From Clostridia bacterium (GTDB lineage: Bacteria; Bacillota; Clostridia; Christensenellales; Aristaeellaceae): a stretch of 5,519 nt of DNA. Positions within the stretch are counted from its first letter, which is position 1, and every line of letters starts with the position of its first letter. The notes below the pieces were generated by a model. The model saw nothing but the letters and a program-made list of their open reading frames with translations. It was not told the origin of the DNA and did not search any database. The position numbers and the translations under genes are program-made. The DNA is taken from the NCBI GenBank assembly GCA_017537105.1, contig JAFWBZ010000291.1, forward strand, positions 1-5,519. The letters run 5' to 3'. Of this stretch, positions 1 through 5,492 are shown piece by piece.

Positions 1-2
1 CC

Positions 3-1088
3 CGGTGCCAGCGGTTTGACTTTCACAGAATTTCCATAGAAGTCATCATCGAGCGCCTGATGGTGGTGCTGGGCGGAATTGGCCGCGAGGCGTCGGAGGA
101 TGCGCTCTATGAGATCGCCCGGGCCGCCGAGGGAGCCATGCGGGATGCGCTGAGCCTGCTGGACGTGTGCCTGTCCTATACGGACGGAGAGGTCACTGCG
201 CAGCTGGCGCGGGATGTGCTGGGCACGGCGGGCCGCTCTGCGATGTTCGATTTCGTGGACCGGCTGATCGACGGAGATGCAGGCGGCGCGCTGACGCAGA
301 TCGACGCCGCGATGCGCAGGGGCAGCGATCCTCAGGTGTTCATCCGCGATACCGTCGCGCACCTGCGGGCCGTCATGCTGGCCGGGGCGGTCCGGGAGGG
401 CCTTTCCGACCTGCTCGAGGTCACGCCGGAGGATGCGGAGCGCTTTCAGGCGCAGGCGCAACGCATGCAGGCCGATGCGCTGAATCGCATGATGGAGCTG
501 TTCATGCGCGCGGAGCCGGATACCAAGTGGGCCTCCCGGCCGCGCACCATCCTGGAGCTGGCGGCAGTGCGCGCCTGTCATCCGGAGAAGGAGCCGGACG
601 CCAGCATGGACGAGCGCCTGGAACGCGTGGAGCGGATGATCGAGAAGGGTGCCGTTGCGGTCCCGCAGCGCCCTGCAGCGCGACAGGAGCCAAAGCCGCA
701 GCCCAAGGTGGAAAAGGTGGACTCCGTCACCCCGACGCCGATGCCGGCAGAGGATCCGCCCCAGGAATACCTCGATGCGGTCCGGCAGCTCATGGAGGAG
801 AATCCCTCGATTCAACAGCCGCTCGGAGCTATGCGCTTTCTCCGGTTTGACGGAGAGACAGTCGTCGTGGAATTCAGCAAGAAGATGATGATGTATATGA
901 AGCTGCTGGAGCGGCGCAAGAGCCTGCTGGAGGCCGCCCTTTCCACGACCTTCGGTCACCCGGTGGGGCTCTCCATGACGCTGGAGGGCGCGGGAAAGCC
1001 GGAAAAGAAGGTTTCGGATACGGCGCGGGAAGTGATCAACCAGGCCTATGACGTCTTCGGCAGGGACAAGATCGACATCAGCGACTGA
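3..1088 (+). CDS. dnaX: DNA polymerase III subunit gamma/tau, 3' part (5' end outside window)
   Basis: This is the clamp-loader ATPase subunit that opens and loads the sliding clamp and, through its tau part, tethers polymerase and helicase. The frame is open from the window edge, so 361 residues of the C-terminal portion are present and the Walker A/B region is missing. The visible protein begins with Arg-Cys followed by QRFDF, which matches the conserved SRC motif carrying the arginine finger; the two preceding bases (cc) fit the end of a Ser codon. AEGAMRDALSLLD at residues 42-54 is the sensor-2 motif, with its Arg at 47. The clamp-loader collar domain follows, then a Pro/Lys-rich linker (roughly residues 223-258), then a C-terminal tau-like domain ending in DKIDISD. 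The internal ATG at 60 has no ribosome binding site and lies within the conserved domain, so it is not the start. No convincing slippery sequence for a short gamma product was seen. It is the first visible gene of a tightly spaced operon. Confidence 0.96.
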   Translation, partial: RCQRFDFHRISIEVIIERLMVVLGGIGREASEDALYEIARAAEGAMRDALSLLDVCLSYTDGEVTAQLARDVLGTAGRSAMFDFVDRLIDGDAGGALTQIDAAMRRGSDPQVFIRDTVAHLRAVMLAGAVREGLSDLLEVTPEDAERFQAQAQRMQADALNRMMELFMRAEPDTKWASRPRTILELAAVRACHPEKEPDASMDERLERVERMIEKGAVAVPQRPAARQEPKPQPKVEKVDSVTPTPMPAEDPPQEYLDAVRQLMEENPSIQQPLGAMRFLRFDGETVVVEFSKKMMMYMKLLERRKSLLEAALSTTFGHPVGLSMTLEGAGKPEKKVSDTAREVINQAYDVFGRDKIDISD

Positions 1089-1089
1089 T

Positions 1090-1094
1090 GGGAG
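1090..1094 (+). promoter_or_regulatory. Ribosome binding site choosing the RadC-like start
   Basis: GGGAG lies 8 bases before the ATG at 1103, just after the dnaX stop. The alternative ATG at 1088 overlaps the dnaX stop by one base and has only a weak AGGGA-like match far upstream. The spacing favours 1103. Confidence 0.6.
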
Positions 1095-1102
1095 CGGCAC
1101 AC

Positions 1103-1900
1103 ATGGAGCAGTACTGGCTGGGACATCGGGAACGACTGCGCCTGCGGGCGGAAAAGGACGGCCTGGAGGCGCTGCGGCCGCACGAGATCCTGGAGTTGGT
1201 GCTCTTCTATGCGGTGCCCCGGGCGGATGTGGCGGAGGTGGCCCGCGCGCTGGTCGGTGCCATGGGTTCGCCGCAGGCCGTTTTTCACGCGCCGAGGGAT
1301 GCGCTGCTGGCCGTTCCGGGCGTCACCCGGGCCATGGCGGACTGGCTGATGCTGACGGGGGAGATGATTGATGCCTATTCCGTCATTGAGCCCGGGGATC
1401 AGCTTCGCATCTGGAGATACCGGGACCTTCTGGGGTTTCTGTCGGGGCGCTGGAGATCCGTCCCCGCGCCGCAGTGCTGGATGATCTATACCGATTACGA
1501 CGACCGGCTGATGACCTATACCGTCGTCTGCGATTCGCTGCACTGGGCGGATTCCCTCTGTACGCGGGAGATGATCGAAGAGGCTCTCGCGCTGCAGGCC
1601 CGACACGCGTTTATGATTCTGTTCATTGGAGCGGAGAGGCTGGAGCTGTCGCAGGAGGACCGGGATTCCCTGGTCTCCCTGGCGCGCACGCTGCGGGCCA
1701 TCGATGTGGAACTGATGGATTGCGTGCTGGTCGGGGAGCAGGGCTTCTACAGCCTGAGCGTGGAAGGCGGCATGGAGCTGGTGCACAGGGAATCTCCTCT
1801 GCCTGCGCTCCACGAGCGCTACTGTGCCTGGGAGGAACAGTTGGACGGAGGCTTTGTACCGGACATGGAAGCCGATGACGAGGAGTTCGATGGAGAATGA
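1103..1900 (+). CDS. RadC/JAB-domain-like protein with degenerate JAMM motif
   Basis: This 265-residue protein resembles the RadC (UPF0758) family. That family has an N-terminal helical helix-hairpin-helix-like part and a C-terminal JAB/MPN metalloprotease-fold domain, and its biochemical role is unsettled. The N-terminus GHRERLRLRAEKDGLEAL (from about residue 7) and the following HEILELVLFYAVPRADV stretch match the usual RadC opening, and AVPGVTRAMADWL resembles its HhH segment. The C-terminal part keeps the fold pattern, including CVLVGEQGFYSLS near the end, which matches the family's IIVGD-GYVSL segment. The metal site does not survive: where family members have HxHPSG...SxxD, this protein has L173-F-I175-GAERLEL-S183-QE-D186. 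Both His ligands are replaced, while the Ser and Asp remain. A catalytically dead, possibly structural role is inferred. The start at 1103 rests on the ribosome binding site; 1088 is the alternative (270 residues). It sits 14 bases after dnaX and 4 bases before dut. Confidence 0.8.
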   Translation: MEQYWLGHRERLRLRAEKDGLEALRPHEILELVLFYAVPRADVAEVARALVGAMGSPQAVFHAPRDALLAVPGVTRAMADWLMLTGEMIDAYSVIEPGDQLRIWRYRDLLGFLSGRWRSVPAPQCWMIYTDYDDRLMTYTVVCDSLHWADSLCTREMIEEALALQARHAFMILFIGAERLELSQEDRDSLVSLARTLRAIDVELMDCVLVGEQGFYSLSVEGGMELVHRESPLPALHERYCAWEEQLDGGFVPDMEADDEEFDGE

Positions 1901-1904
1901 GGAC

Positions 1905-2411
1905 ATGAACAGGATTGCCGACTTTTTGAAGGTCAGCCGAGCGCGCTTTGACGCGGACTGGCGGGAGGCGTTTCCACAGAGGGAATCCCCCTATGACGCC
2001 CTGCTGGTGCCGCGCCGTGCCACCAGCGGGTCTGCGGGCTATGACTTCTATGCGCCGCTGGGCTTTGAGTTGCGGCCCGGACAGACGATCAAGCTGCCCA
2101 CGGGCATGCGCGCACGCATCGACGAGGGCTGGGTGTTGATGCTGTTTCCCCGAAGCGGATTGGGCTTCAAGTATCGGCTGCAGTTGAACAACACGGTGGG
2201 CGTGGTGGATTCGGACTACTTCAATGCGGACAATGAAGGGCACATATTCATCAAGCTGACCAATGCCGGGGACAGGGTATTGCGCATCGCGGAGGGGGAA
2301 GCCTTTGCGCAGGGCGTGTTCCTGCCCTTTGGCATCACCCGGGACGACTGTGCGGACGGACGGCGCACCGGCGGCTTCGGAAGCACCGGCGCCGGAGGGA
2401 CAGGAGCGTAG
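1905..2411 (+). CDS. dut: dUTP diphosphatase (dUTPase, trimeric type)
   Basis: This enzyme hydrolyses dUTP to dUMP and pyrophosphate, keeping uracil out of DNA and supplying dUMP for thymidylate synthesis. The 168-residue protein carries all five motifs of the homotrimeric family in order: SAGYDFYAP at 43-51 (motif 1), PRSGLGFKY at 82-90 (motif 2), NTVGVVDSDYFN at 96-107 with the catalytic Asp within VVDSDY (motif 3), GEAFAQGVF at 131-139 (motif 4), and RTGGFGSTG at 154-162 (the Gly-rich C-terminal motif 5 that closes over the substrate). The N-terminus MNRIADFLKVS and the DNEGHIFIK stretch match the clostridial branch of the family. The start is therefore put at 1905, with GGAG (1892-1895) 9 bases upstream. 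An ATG at 1890 with AGGAG only 4 bases before it would add five residues (MENED) and overlap the preceding gene; it remains possible. The short Gly-rich tail after motif 5 is unremarkable. Confidence 0.96.
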   Translation: MNRIADFLKVSRARFDADWREAFPQRESPYDALLVPRRATSGSAGYDFYAPLGFELRPGQTIKLPTGMRARIDEGWVLMLFPRSGLGFKYRLQLNNTVGVVDSDYFNADNEGHIFIKLTNAGDRVLRIAEGEAFAQGVFLPFGITRDDCADGRRTGGFGSTGAGGTGA

Positions 2412-2416
2412 AGAGC

Positions 2417-3316
2417 ATGAACACGACACTGGTGGTAATGGCGGCGGGGATTGCCTCCCGCTACGGAGGAAGCAAGCAGACCACGGGCATGGGTCCCCAC
2501 GGGGAGATCCTGATGGAATACTCCGTGCACGACGCGATTCGCGCGGGCTTCAATCGGGTGGTATTCGTGATCCGTCCGGAACACCTGAAGACGGTCCGGC
2601 AGCTCTGCGGAGACCGTTTTGCGGATCGCATCGAGGTGTGCTACGCGTTTCAGGACTACAGTTCTCTGCCGGATTGGTATTCTGTACCGGAGGGACGCAC
2701 CAAGCCCTTCGGGACGGTGCATGCGGTGCTCTGCGCGCGGCCGTATATCGACGGCGCCTTTGCCGTACTCAATGCGGACGATTACTATGGCGTGGACTCC
2801 TTTCAGACCATGCACGCGTTTCTTGAGGAGCTGCGCGACGACCGGGCCGCGGCGATGATGGGCTATCGTCTTCAAAATACGGTCAGCGTCTTCGGCGACG
2901 TCACCCGCGGCATCTGCCAGGTGGAAGAAGGCCGCCTCGCGGGCGTGGAGGAGGTCAAGAAAATCCACCTCTGCCCGGACGGGCGCATCGTGGACCTCTC
3001 AAAAGGCGAGCCGGGCAGGGAGCTGGATCCGGAGTCGCCGGTGTCGATGAACTTCTGGGGATTTCCCGGCGCACTGATGGAGCGCTTTCGCGGGGCGTTT
3101 GCAGATTTTCTCCGAAAGGCCGATCCGGAGGATCTCACGGCGGAATGCCTGCTTCCCGTGACGGTGGATGCACTGATTCGCGCGGGCGAGTTGTCCGTAC
3201 AGGTGCTTCGCACCGACGCGGAGTGGTTCGGTGTCACCTACCAGGAGGACCGTCCCCGGGTACAGCAAGCGCTTCTGGCGCTGCATGCTCAGGGCATCTA
3301 CGGCGAACGCCTTTGA
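2417..3316 (+). CDS. Nucleotidyltransferase, sugar-phosphate NTP-transferase family
   Basis: This 299-residue protein belongs to the NTP-transferase (GT-A-like Rossmann) superfamily, which joins a nucleoside monophosphate to a phosphorylated substrate, most often a sugar phosphate. The N-terminal signature VMAAGIASRYGGSKQ (residues 7-21) is the nucleotide-binding loop, with the conserved Gly11, Arg15 and Lys20. FGTVHAVLCA (98-107) is the base/substrate-recognition region; homologues often have Trp where this one has Phe98. NADDYYG (119-125) gives the metal-binding acidic residues. PVSMNFWGF (208-216), the ECLLP segment (243-247) and WFGVTYQEDRP (270-280) are the characteristic C-terminal blocks of a clostridial subfamily usually annotated only as nucleotidyltransferase. 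No left-handed beta-helix acyltransferase domain follows, so it is not GlmU-like. The substrate cannot be told from sequence. AGGAG at 2402-2406 is 10 bases before the ATG, and the gene starts 5 bases after the dut stop, so the two are probably translated from one mRNA. Confidence 0.88.
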   Translation: MNTTLVVMAAGIASRYGGSKQTTGMGPHGEILMEYSVHDAIRAGFNRVVFVIRPEHLKTVRQLCGDRFADRIEVCYAFQDYSSLPDWYSVPEGRTKPFGTVHAVLCARPYIDGAFAVLNADDYYGVDSFQTMHAFLEELRDDRAAAMMGYRLQNTVSVFGDVTRGICQVEEGRLAGVEEVKKIHLCPDGRIVDLSKGEPGRELDPESPVSMNFWGFPGALMERFRGAFADFLRKADPEDLTAECLLPVTVDALIRAGELSVQVLRTDAEWFGVTYQEDRPRVQQALLALHAQGIYGERL

Positions 3317-3331
3317 GCGGGAAAGGAACAC

Positions 3332-4012
3332 ATGGAAAAGAAGGAAACGAAGCGCCGCCTGCAGCTGAGCGGTGCGAACAAGGTCGTGCTGATTGTACTG
3401 GTGCTCCTCACCGTCGTGACGGTCCTCATCAATATTCTGAAGACAAGGGGACTGTCGCTGATCCACGGCGAGCTGTATCTGCTGCTGCCGCTGTCCATAC
3501 TGGTCGTTGCGGTGGGCTGGGGCGCCTTTGCGCTGTTCCGGCGGATCGGAAATCGAACGGTTCGCGTCGTCGCGGGCATATTGGCGGCGATCCTCCTTCT
3601 GGTGGTGCTGACGATCGGCATGAGTTATCTGAGCGTCGTCATCAGCCTGGCCATCCCGCAGCGCTACGCCACCGTGAGCACGGAGGACGGCGCGCACCGC
3701 CTGGTGGTGATGCGCGTGTTGGATACCGATGAGGATCGCGTCGAACAGCGCCACGCCGCGAGGCTGGAGTCCGACCCGGACGGAACCGAGGAGATCACCG
3801 TGGAGGATTGGGGCTATATCTATACCGCATACGCTCCGGTGGGAAAACTGTTTTACAGGCCGGAGTCCCTGCTCGAGGGAGAGGTACACATCGGCTATGC
3901 CAGTCAGGCCACGCTGATGGTGGACTGGCAGGAGGATGCGACCATCGGACACTTTTTCGTTAGGGACCCGGAAGTCTGCGACGGCGGGGAAATGCTCGCA
4001 GAGACGGCCTGA
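3332..4012 (+). CDS. Unrecognised membrane protein, three helices plus soluble C-terminal domain
   Basis: No family is recognised. The 226-residue protein begins with a basic stretch (MEKKETKRR), which favours a cytoplasmic N-terminus. Three hydrophobic segments follow at about residues 18-36, 47-69 and 77-108, with Arg-rich turns after the second (FRRIGNRTVR). The remaining 118 residues are hydrophilic, rich in Asp and Glu (for example DTDEDRVEQ and DPDGTEEITVEDW) and contain aromatic clusters (GYIYTAYAPVGKLFYRPESLL). With three crossings and a cytoplasmic N-terminus, this domain would lie outside the membrane; this is inference. AAAGGA at 3322-3327 serves the ATG after a 4-base gap. It follows the nucleotidyltransferase by 15 bases and is the last gene before a strong terminator, so it probably shares the dnaX-region operon. 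A link with the nucleotidyltransferase in envelope-polymer synthesis is possible but unsupported. The coding pattern is intact, with base composition like its neighbours. Confidence 0.8.
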   Translation: MEKKETKRRLQLSGANKVVLIVLVLLTVVTVLINILKTRGLSLIHGELYLLLPLSILVVAVGWGAFALFRRIGNRTVRVVAGILAAILLLVVLTIGMSYLSVVISLAIPQRYATVSTEDGAHRLVVMRVLDTDEDRVEQRHAARLESDPDGTEEITVEDWGYIYTAYAPVGKLFYRPESLLEGEVHIGYASQATLMVDWQEDATIGHFFVRDPEVCDGGEMLAETA

Positions 4013-4029
4013 CGCCTGTGGCGCGCGCC

Positions 4030-4057
4030 GCATTTCAAACCTCCCGGCACATAGAAT
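4030..4057 (+). promoter_or_regulatory. Possible sporulation sigma-E-type promoter for the ylbJ-like gene
   Basis: GCATTTC at 4030-4036 matches 5 of 7 positions of the Bacillus sigma-E -35 consensus (KMATATT). CATAGAAT at 4050-4057 matches the -10 consensus (CATACAnT) except for one base. The 13-base spacer is within the range known for this sigma factor. The -10 lies in the loop of the terminator hairpin, so transcription would begin near 4064, within the hairpin's 3' arm. B. subtilis ylbJ is a sigma-E gene, which is why this reading was favoured. The match is short and could be chance. Confidence 0.4.
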
Positions 4058-4077
4058 GACGTGTCGGGAGGTTTTTT
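4037..4077 (+). terminator. Intrinsic terminator ending the dnaX-region operon
   Basis: AAACCTCCCGGCAC (4037-4050) pairs with GTGTCGGGAGGTTT (4061-4074), giving a 14-bp stem with a single G-U wobble and a 10-base loop. A run of six T (4072-4077) follows. This is a strong Rho-independent terminator starting 25 bases after the stop of the membrane-protein gene. It is unusual in that its 3' arm contains the ribosome binding site of the next gene and its T run is the spacer to that gene's ATG. Confidence 0.9.
4066..4071 (+). promoter_or_regulatory. Ribosome binding site of the ylbJ-like gene, buried in a hairpin arm
   Basis: GGGAGG lies 7 bases before the ATG at 4079, close to ideal. In any transcript that includes the upstream arm (4037-4050), these bases are fully paired with CCTCCC. 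An upstream in-frame GTG at 4061 would put the start inside the hairpin with no ribosome binding site, so the ATG is preferred. Confidence 0.85.
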
Positions 4078-4078
4078 G

Positions 4079-5077
4079 ATGAAGCATATCAAATGGTTTC
4101 TGGGCGCCGCGGCGTTTGCGCTGCTGCTGTCGCAGCCGACGGCCGCCGCAAACGGGGCCCGCGAGGCGATGGCGCAGTGGTATCATTCCGTCGCGCCCTC
4201 GCTTTTGCCGTTTATGGCCCTGATGCCCCTGCTGACCTGCGAGGAAGCGCTCACCGCGTATGAAGCGCTGTTGGGCTGGGGCATGCGCACGTTCTTTGCC
4301 CTGCCCGGCTCTGCCGCGGCTGCATTGGTGGTTGCCCTGCTCGCCGGATCCCCGGCGGGAAGTCACGCCGTCCGCCGCGCGTCCGCCCGCGGCGACATGG
4401 ACTGCGGACAGCTTCGACGCCTGGCCCTGGCGTGCGCGGGACTGAGCCCGGGCTTTCTGATCACCGGCATCGGAAGCACACTGTTGGGAAACGCCGCGAT
4501 GGGACACTTGCTGCTGCGCACGCAGGCAGCCGTGCAGCTGACGCTGCTTTTTCTGCTTCGCTTTGTCATACGGGATGACCGAAAAGTTCCTGTTTCAGAG
4601 GATCGCTCCGGGAAGGACGGGTCCATGGCGGCCTCCACGCTGGCTGTGTTGTCCGTGGGCGGCTGGATGGCGCTGTTCGGCGCAATGGCGGGCGTCTTGC
4701 GAAATGCTTCCGGGGGAGAAGGGACAATACCTTTCCTGTGCGTTCTGGAGGTCAGCACCGGCGTGCATTGGGTCGGCGCGCAGAAGGCAGATGTTCTGTG
4801 GAAGCTGGTGAGGATTTCGTGGCTTGCGGGCTTTGGCGGGCTTTGCGTCGCAATGCAGAATATGGCCGCGCTGAAGGACTGCGGCGTGCGAAAGGGGGAA
4901 TATCTGCTGGTGCGCCTCGCTGCAGGCGCGCTCAGCGCAGGAGTCACCTGGGCACAGGTGAAGATGAAGTCGATCCATACATTTTTCGCCGGCCCGCAGA
5001 TACTTCCCGCCGCCTGCCTGGGACTCTGTGCCGCATTGGTCCCGGTGGTGCTGCACTTCAAAAGAACGGAAGTTTAA
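4079..5077 (+). CDS. YlbJ-like sporulation integral membrane protein (nucleoside-recognition/Gate family)
   Basis: This 332-residue polytopic membrane protein looks like YlbJ, a mother-cell membrane protein of endospore formers needed for proper spore envelope formation; its transported substrate is unknown. The N-terminus has a basic MKHIKW followed by a hydrophobic stretch (about 7-24). Blocks that match the YlbJ pattern are WYHSVAPSLLPFMALMPLL (34-52), LPGSAAAALVVALLAGSPAGSHAV (in 75-98, the Pro-Gly and Gly-x-Pro-x-Gly re-entrant-type motif), the CAGLSPGFLITGIGSTLLG segment (119-137), and in the C-terminal half LEVSTGV (223-229) and GFGGLCVAMQ (251-260). About seven or eight hydrophobic segments are visible. 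It is shorter than the roughly 400-residue Bacillus protein, mainly in the middle loop (165-182). The ATG at 4079 is chosen for its GGGAGG ribosome binding site. It is separated from the upstream operon by a terminator and may have its own sigma-E-type promoter. Alternative: another nucleoside-recognition domain protein such as a SpmA/SpmB relative, which is less consistent with the conserved blocks. Confidence 0.78.
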   Translation: MKHIKWFLGAAAFALLLSQPTAAANGAREAMAQWYHSVAPSLLPFMALMPLLTCEEALTAYEALLGWGMRTFFALPGSAAAALVVALLAGSPAGSHAVRRASARGDMDCGQLRRLALACAGLSPGFLITGIGSTLLGNAAMGHLLLRTQAAVQLTLLFLLRFVIRDDRKVPVSEDRSGKDGSMAASTLAVLSVGGWMALFGAMAGVLRNASGGEGTIPFLCVLEVSTGVHWVGAQKADVLWKLVRISWLAGFGGLCVAMQNMAALKDCGVRKGEYLLVRLAAGALSAGVTWAQVKMKSIHTFFAGPQILPAACLGLCAALVPVVLHFKRTEV

Positions 5078-5087
5078 CAATGCGATA

Positions 5088-5110
5088 CGGGCCCGAAGAG
5101 TATGGGTCCG
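5088..5110 (+). repeat. Small hairpin just after the ylbJ-like gene
   Basis: CGGGCCC (5088-5094) pairs with GGGTCCG (5104-5110), 7 bp with one G-U pair and a 9-base loop. It has no T run behind it, so alone it is not a terminator. It may protect the 3' end of the mRNA or act with the following stem. Confidence 0.45.
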
Positions 5111-5117
5111 AAGGCCT

Positions 5118-5154
5118 AAAAAAGCCTGAAAATACCATATTTGGTGGGCTTTTC
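5118..5154 (+). terminator. Probable intrinsic terminator after the ylbJ-like gene
   Basis: AAAAGCCT (5120-5127) pairs with GGGCTTTT (5146-5153), 8 bp with one wobble pair. The enclosed 18 bases contain a nested ACCA/TGGT stem (5134-5145 region). The A run before and T run after the stem give terminator character in either direction, although the stem is modest and the T run short. It would insulate the rRNA promoter that starts about 50 bases further on. Confidence 0.55.
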
Positions 5155-5192
5155 CGGGGATACACACCACATCTTTGAATTTTGAGCGCCAG

Positions 5193-5231
5193 AAAAAAAT
5201 GCTTGACAAACGCATCTGGATTTGATATAAT
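5193..5231 (+). promoter_or_regulatory. rRNA operon promoter (consensus -35, extended -10, A-tract)
   Basis: TTGACA (5203-5208) and TATAAT (5226-5231) are both perfect and are separated by exactly 17 bases. TG at 5223-5224 adds the extended -10 motif. A run of seven A at 5193-5199 sits just upstream, where an UP element would contact the RNA polymerase alpha C-terminal domain. Transcription should begin near 5238. Only one promoter is evident, whereas many rRNA operons carry two in tandem. This is a housekeeping-sigma promoter of very high expected strength; growth-rate control in Bacillota usually depends on the initiating nucleotide, which cannot be fixed here. Confidence 0.95.
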
Positions 5232-5237
5232 AACACC

Positions 5238-5492
5238 TGCGTTGAACGAAGAAGCCCTTGATTGGGCCTCCAAATTCAGCGGCGCGAACCTTGAAAACGA
5301 TACAGAGAGAAGAGAGACGCGAAAGAGATTTCGCGGGCGTGAAGCGGATCTGCGGCGAGGCCCCGGGAGGGGAAGAGCGGAGAAGCGGAGCGCAGAGAAC
5401 AGTCAGATTCGAAGAGTGAAACGCCGTAACGGGGACCGGAGGCCAGGGCTTTGGCGAGCCGAGGTGGACGGGAGCCGGAACGGAGAAGGATT
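5238..5492 (+). other. Structured purine-rich leader of the rRNA operon
   Basis: This stretch of about 255 bases between the predicted transcription start and the 16S 5' end has no credible protein gene; an open frame across it is rich in Arg and Glu because the RNA is rich in GA. Hairpins visible are: CGTTGAA/TTCAGCG (5240-5246 with 5275-5281) enclosing GCCC/GGGC (5254-5257 with 5264-5267) at the very 5' end; CGCGAAA/TTTCGCG with a GAGA loop (5318-5335); and CCCC/GGGG with a GGGA loop (5361-5372). Weaker pairs are GGCT/AGCC (5447-5450 with 5457-5460). The octamer GAAGCGGA occurs at 5341 and 5382, and CGGAGAAG at 5378 and 5481. The last part should pair with sequence after the 16S gene to form the RNase III processing stem, which lies outside the window. 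Confidence 0.8.
5286..5298 (+). promoter_or_regulatory. boxA-like antitermination element
   Basis: CCTTGAAAAC at 5289-5298 differs in one base from the CTTTGAAAAC core found in rRNA leaders and spacers of Bacillota, where NusB/NusE (S10) bind to keep polymerase from terminating on untranslated rRNA. Its place, about 50 bases after the predicted start and after the first leader hairpin, fits. No boxB partner is claimed. Confidence 0.5.

Noticed and set aside
16..40. TTGACT followed by CATAGA near the left edge as a promoter
   Set aside because: The spacing is about 13 bases, too short for the housekeeping sigma factor, and the stretch encodes the conserved arginine-finger region of dnaX.
60..1088. 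dnaX fragment starting at the ATG at position 60 as a complete short gene
   Set aside because: There is no ribosome binding site, and the upstream codons continue the conserved clamp-loader sequence to the window edge.
1824..1904. Longer N-terminus for the dUTPase from the ATG at 1824
   Set aside because: It would overlap most of the end of the RadC-like gene, and the added residues do not resemble dUTPase N-termini, which match from MNRIADF onward.
1046..1906. Minus-strand open frame of 286 codons opposite the RadC-like gene
   Set aside because: It lies opposite a gene with family-level similarity, its composition is that of a shadow frame, and no recognisable motif is present.
4061..4078. 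GTG at 4061 as the start of the ylbJ-like gene
   Set aside because: It lies inside the terminator stem with no ribosome binding site, while the ATG at 4079 has GGGAGG at ideal distance.
2999..4507. Long open frame of 502 codons on the minus strand
   Set aside because: It runs antisense to three well-supported genes and across the terminator, and its translation is rich in Arg, Gln and His with no domain pattern. It is a by-product of GC-rich codon use on the other strand.
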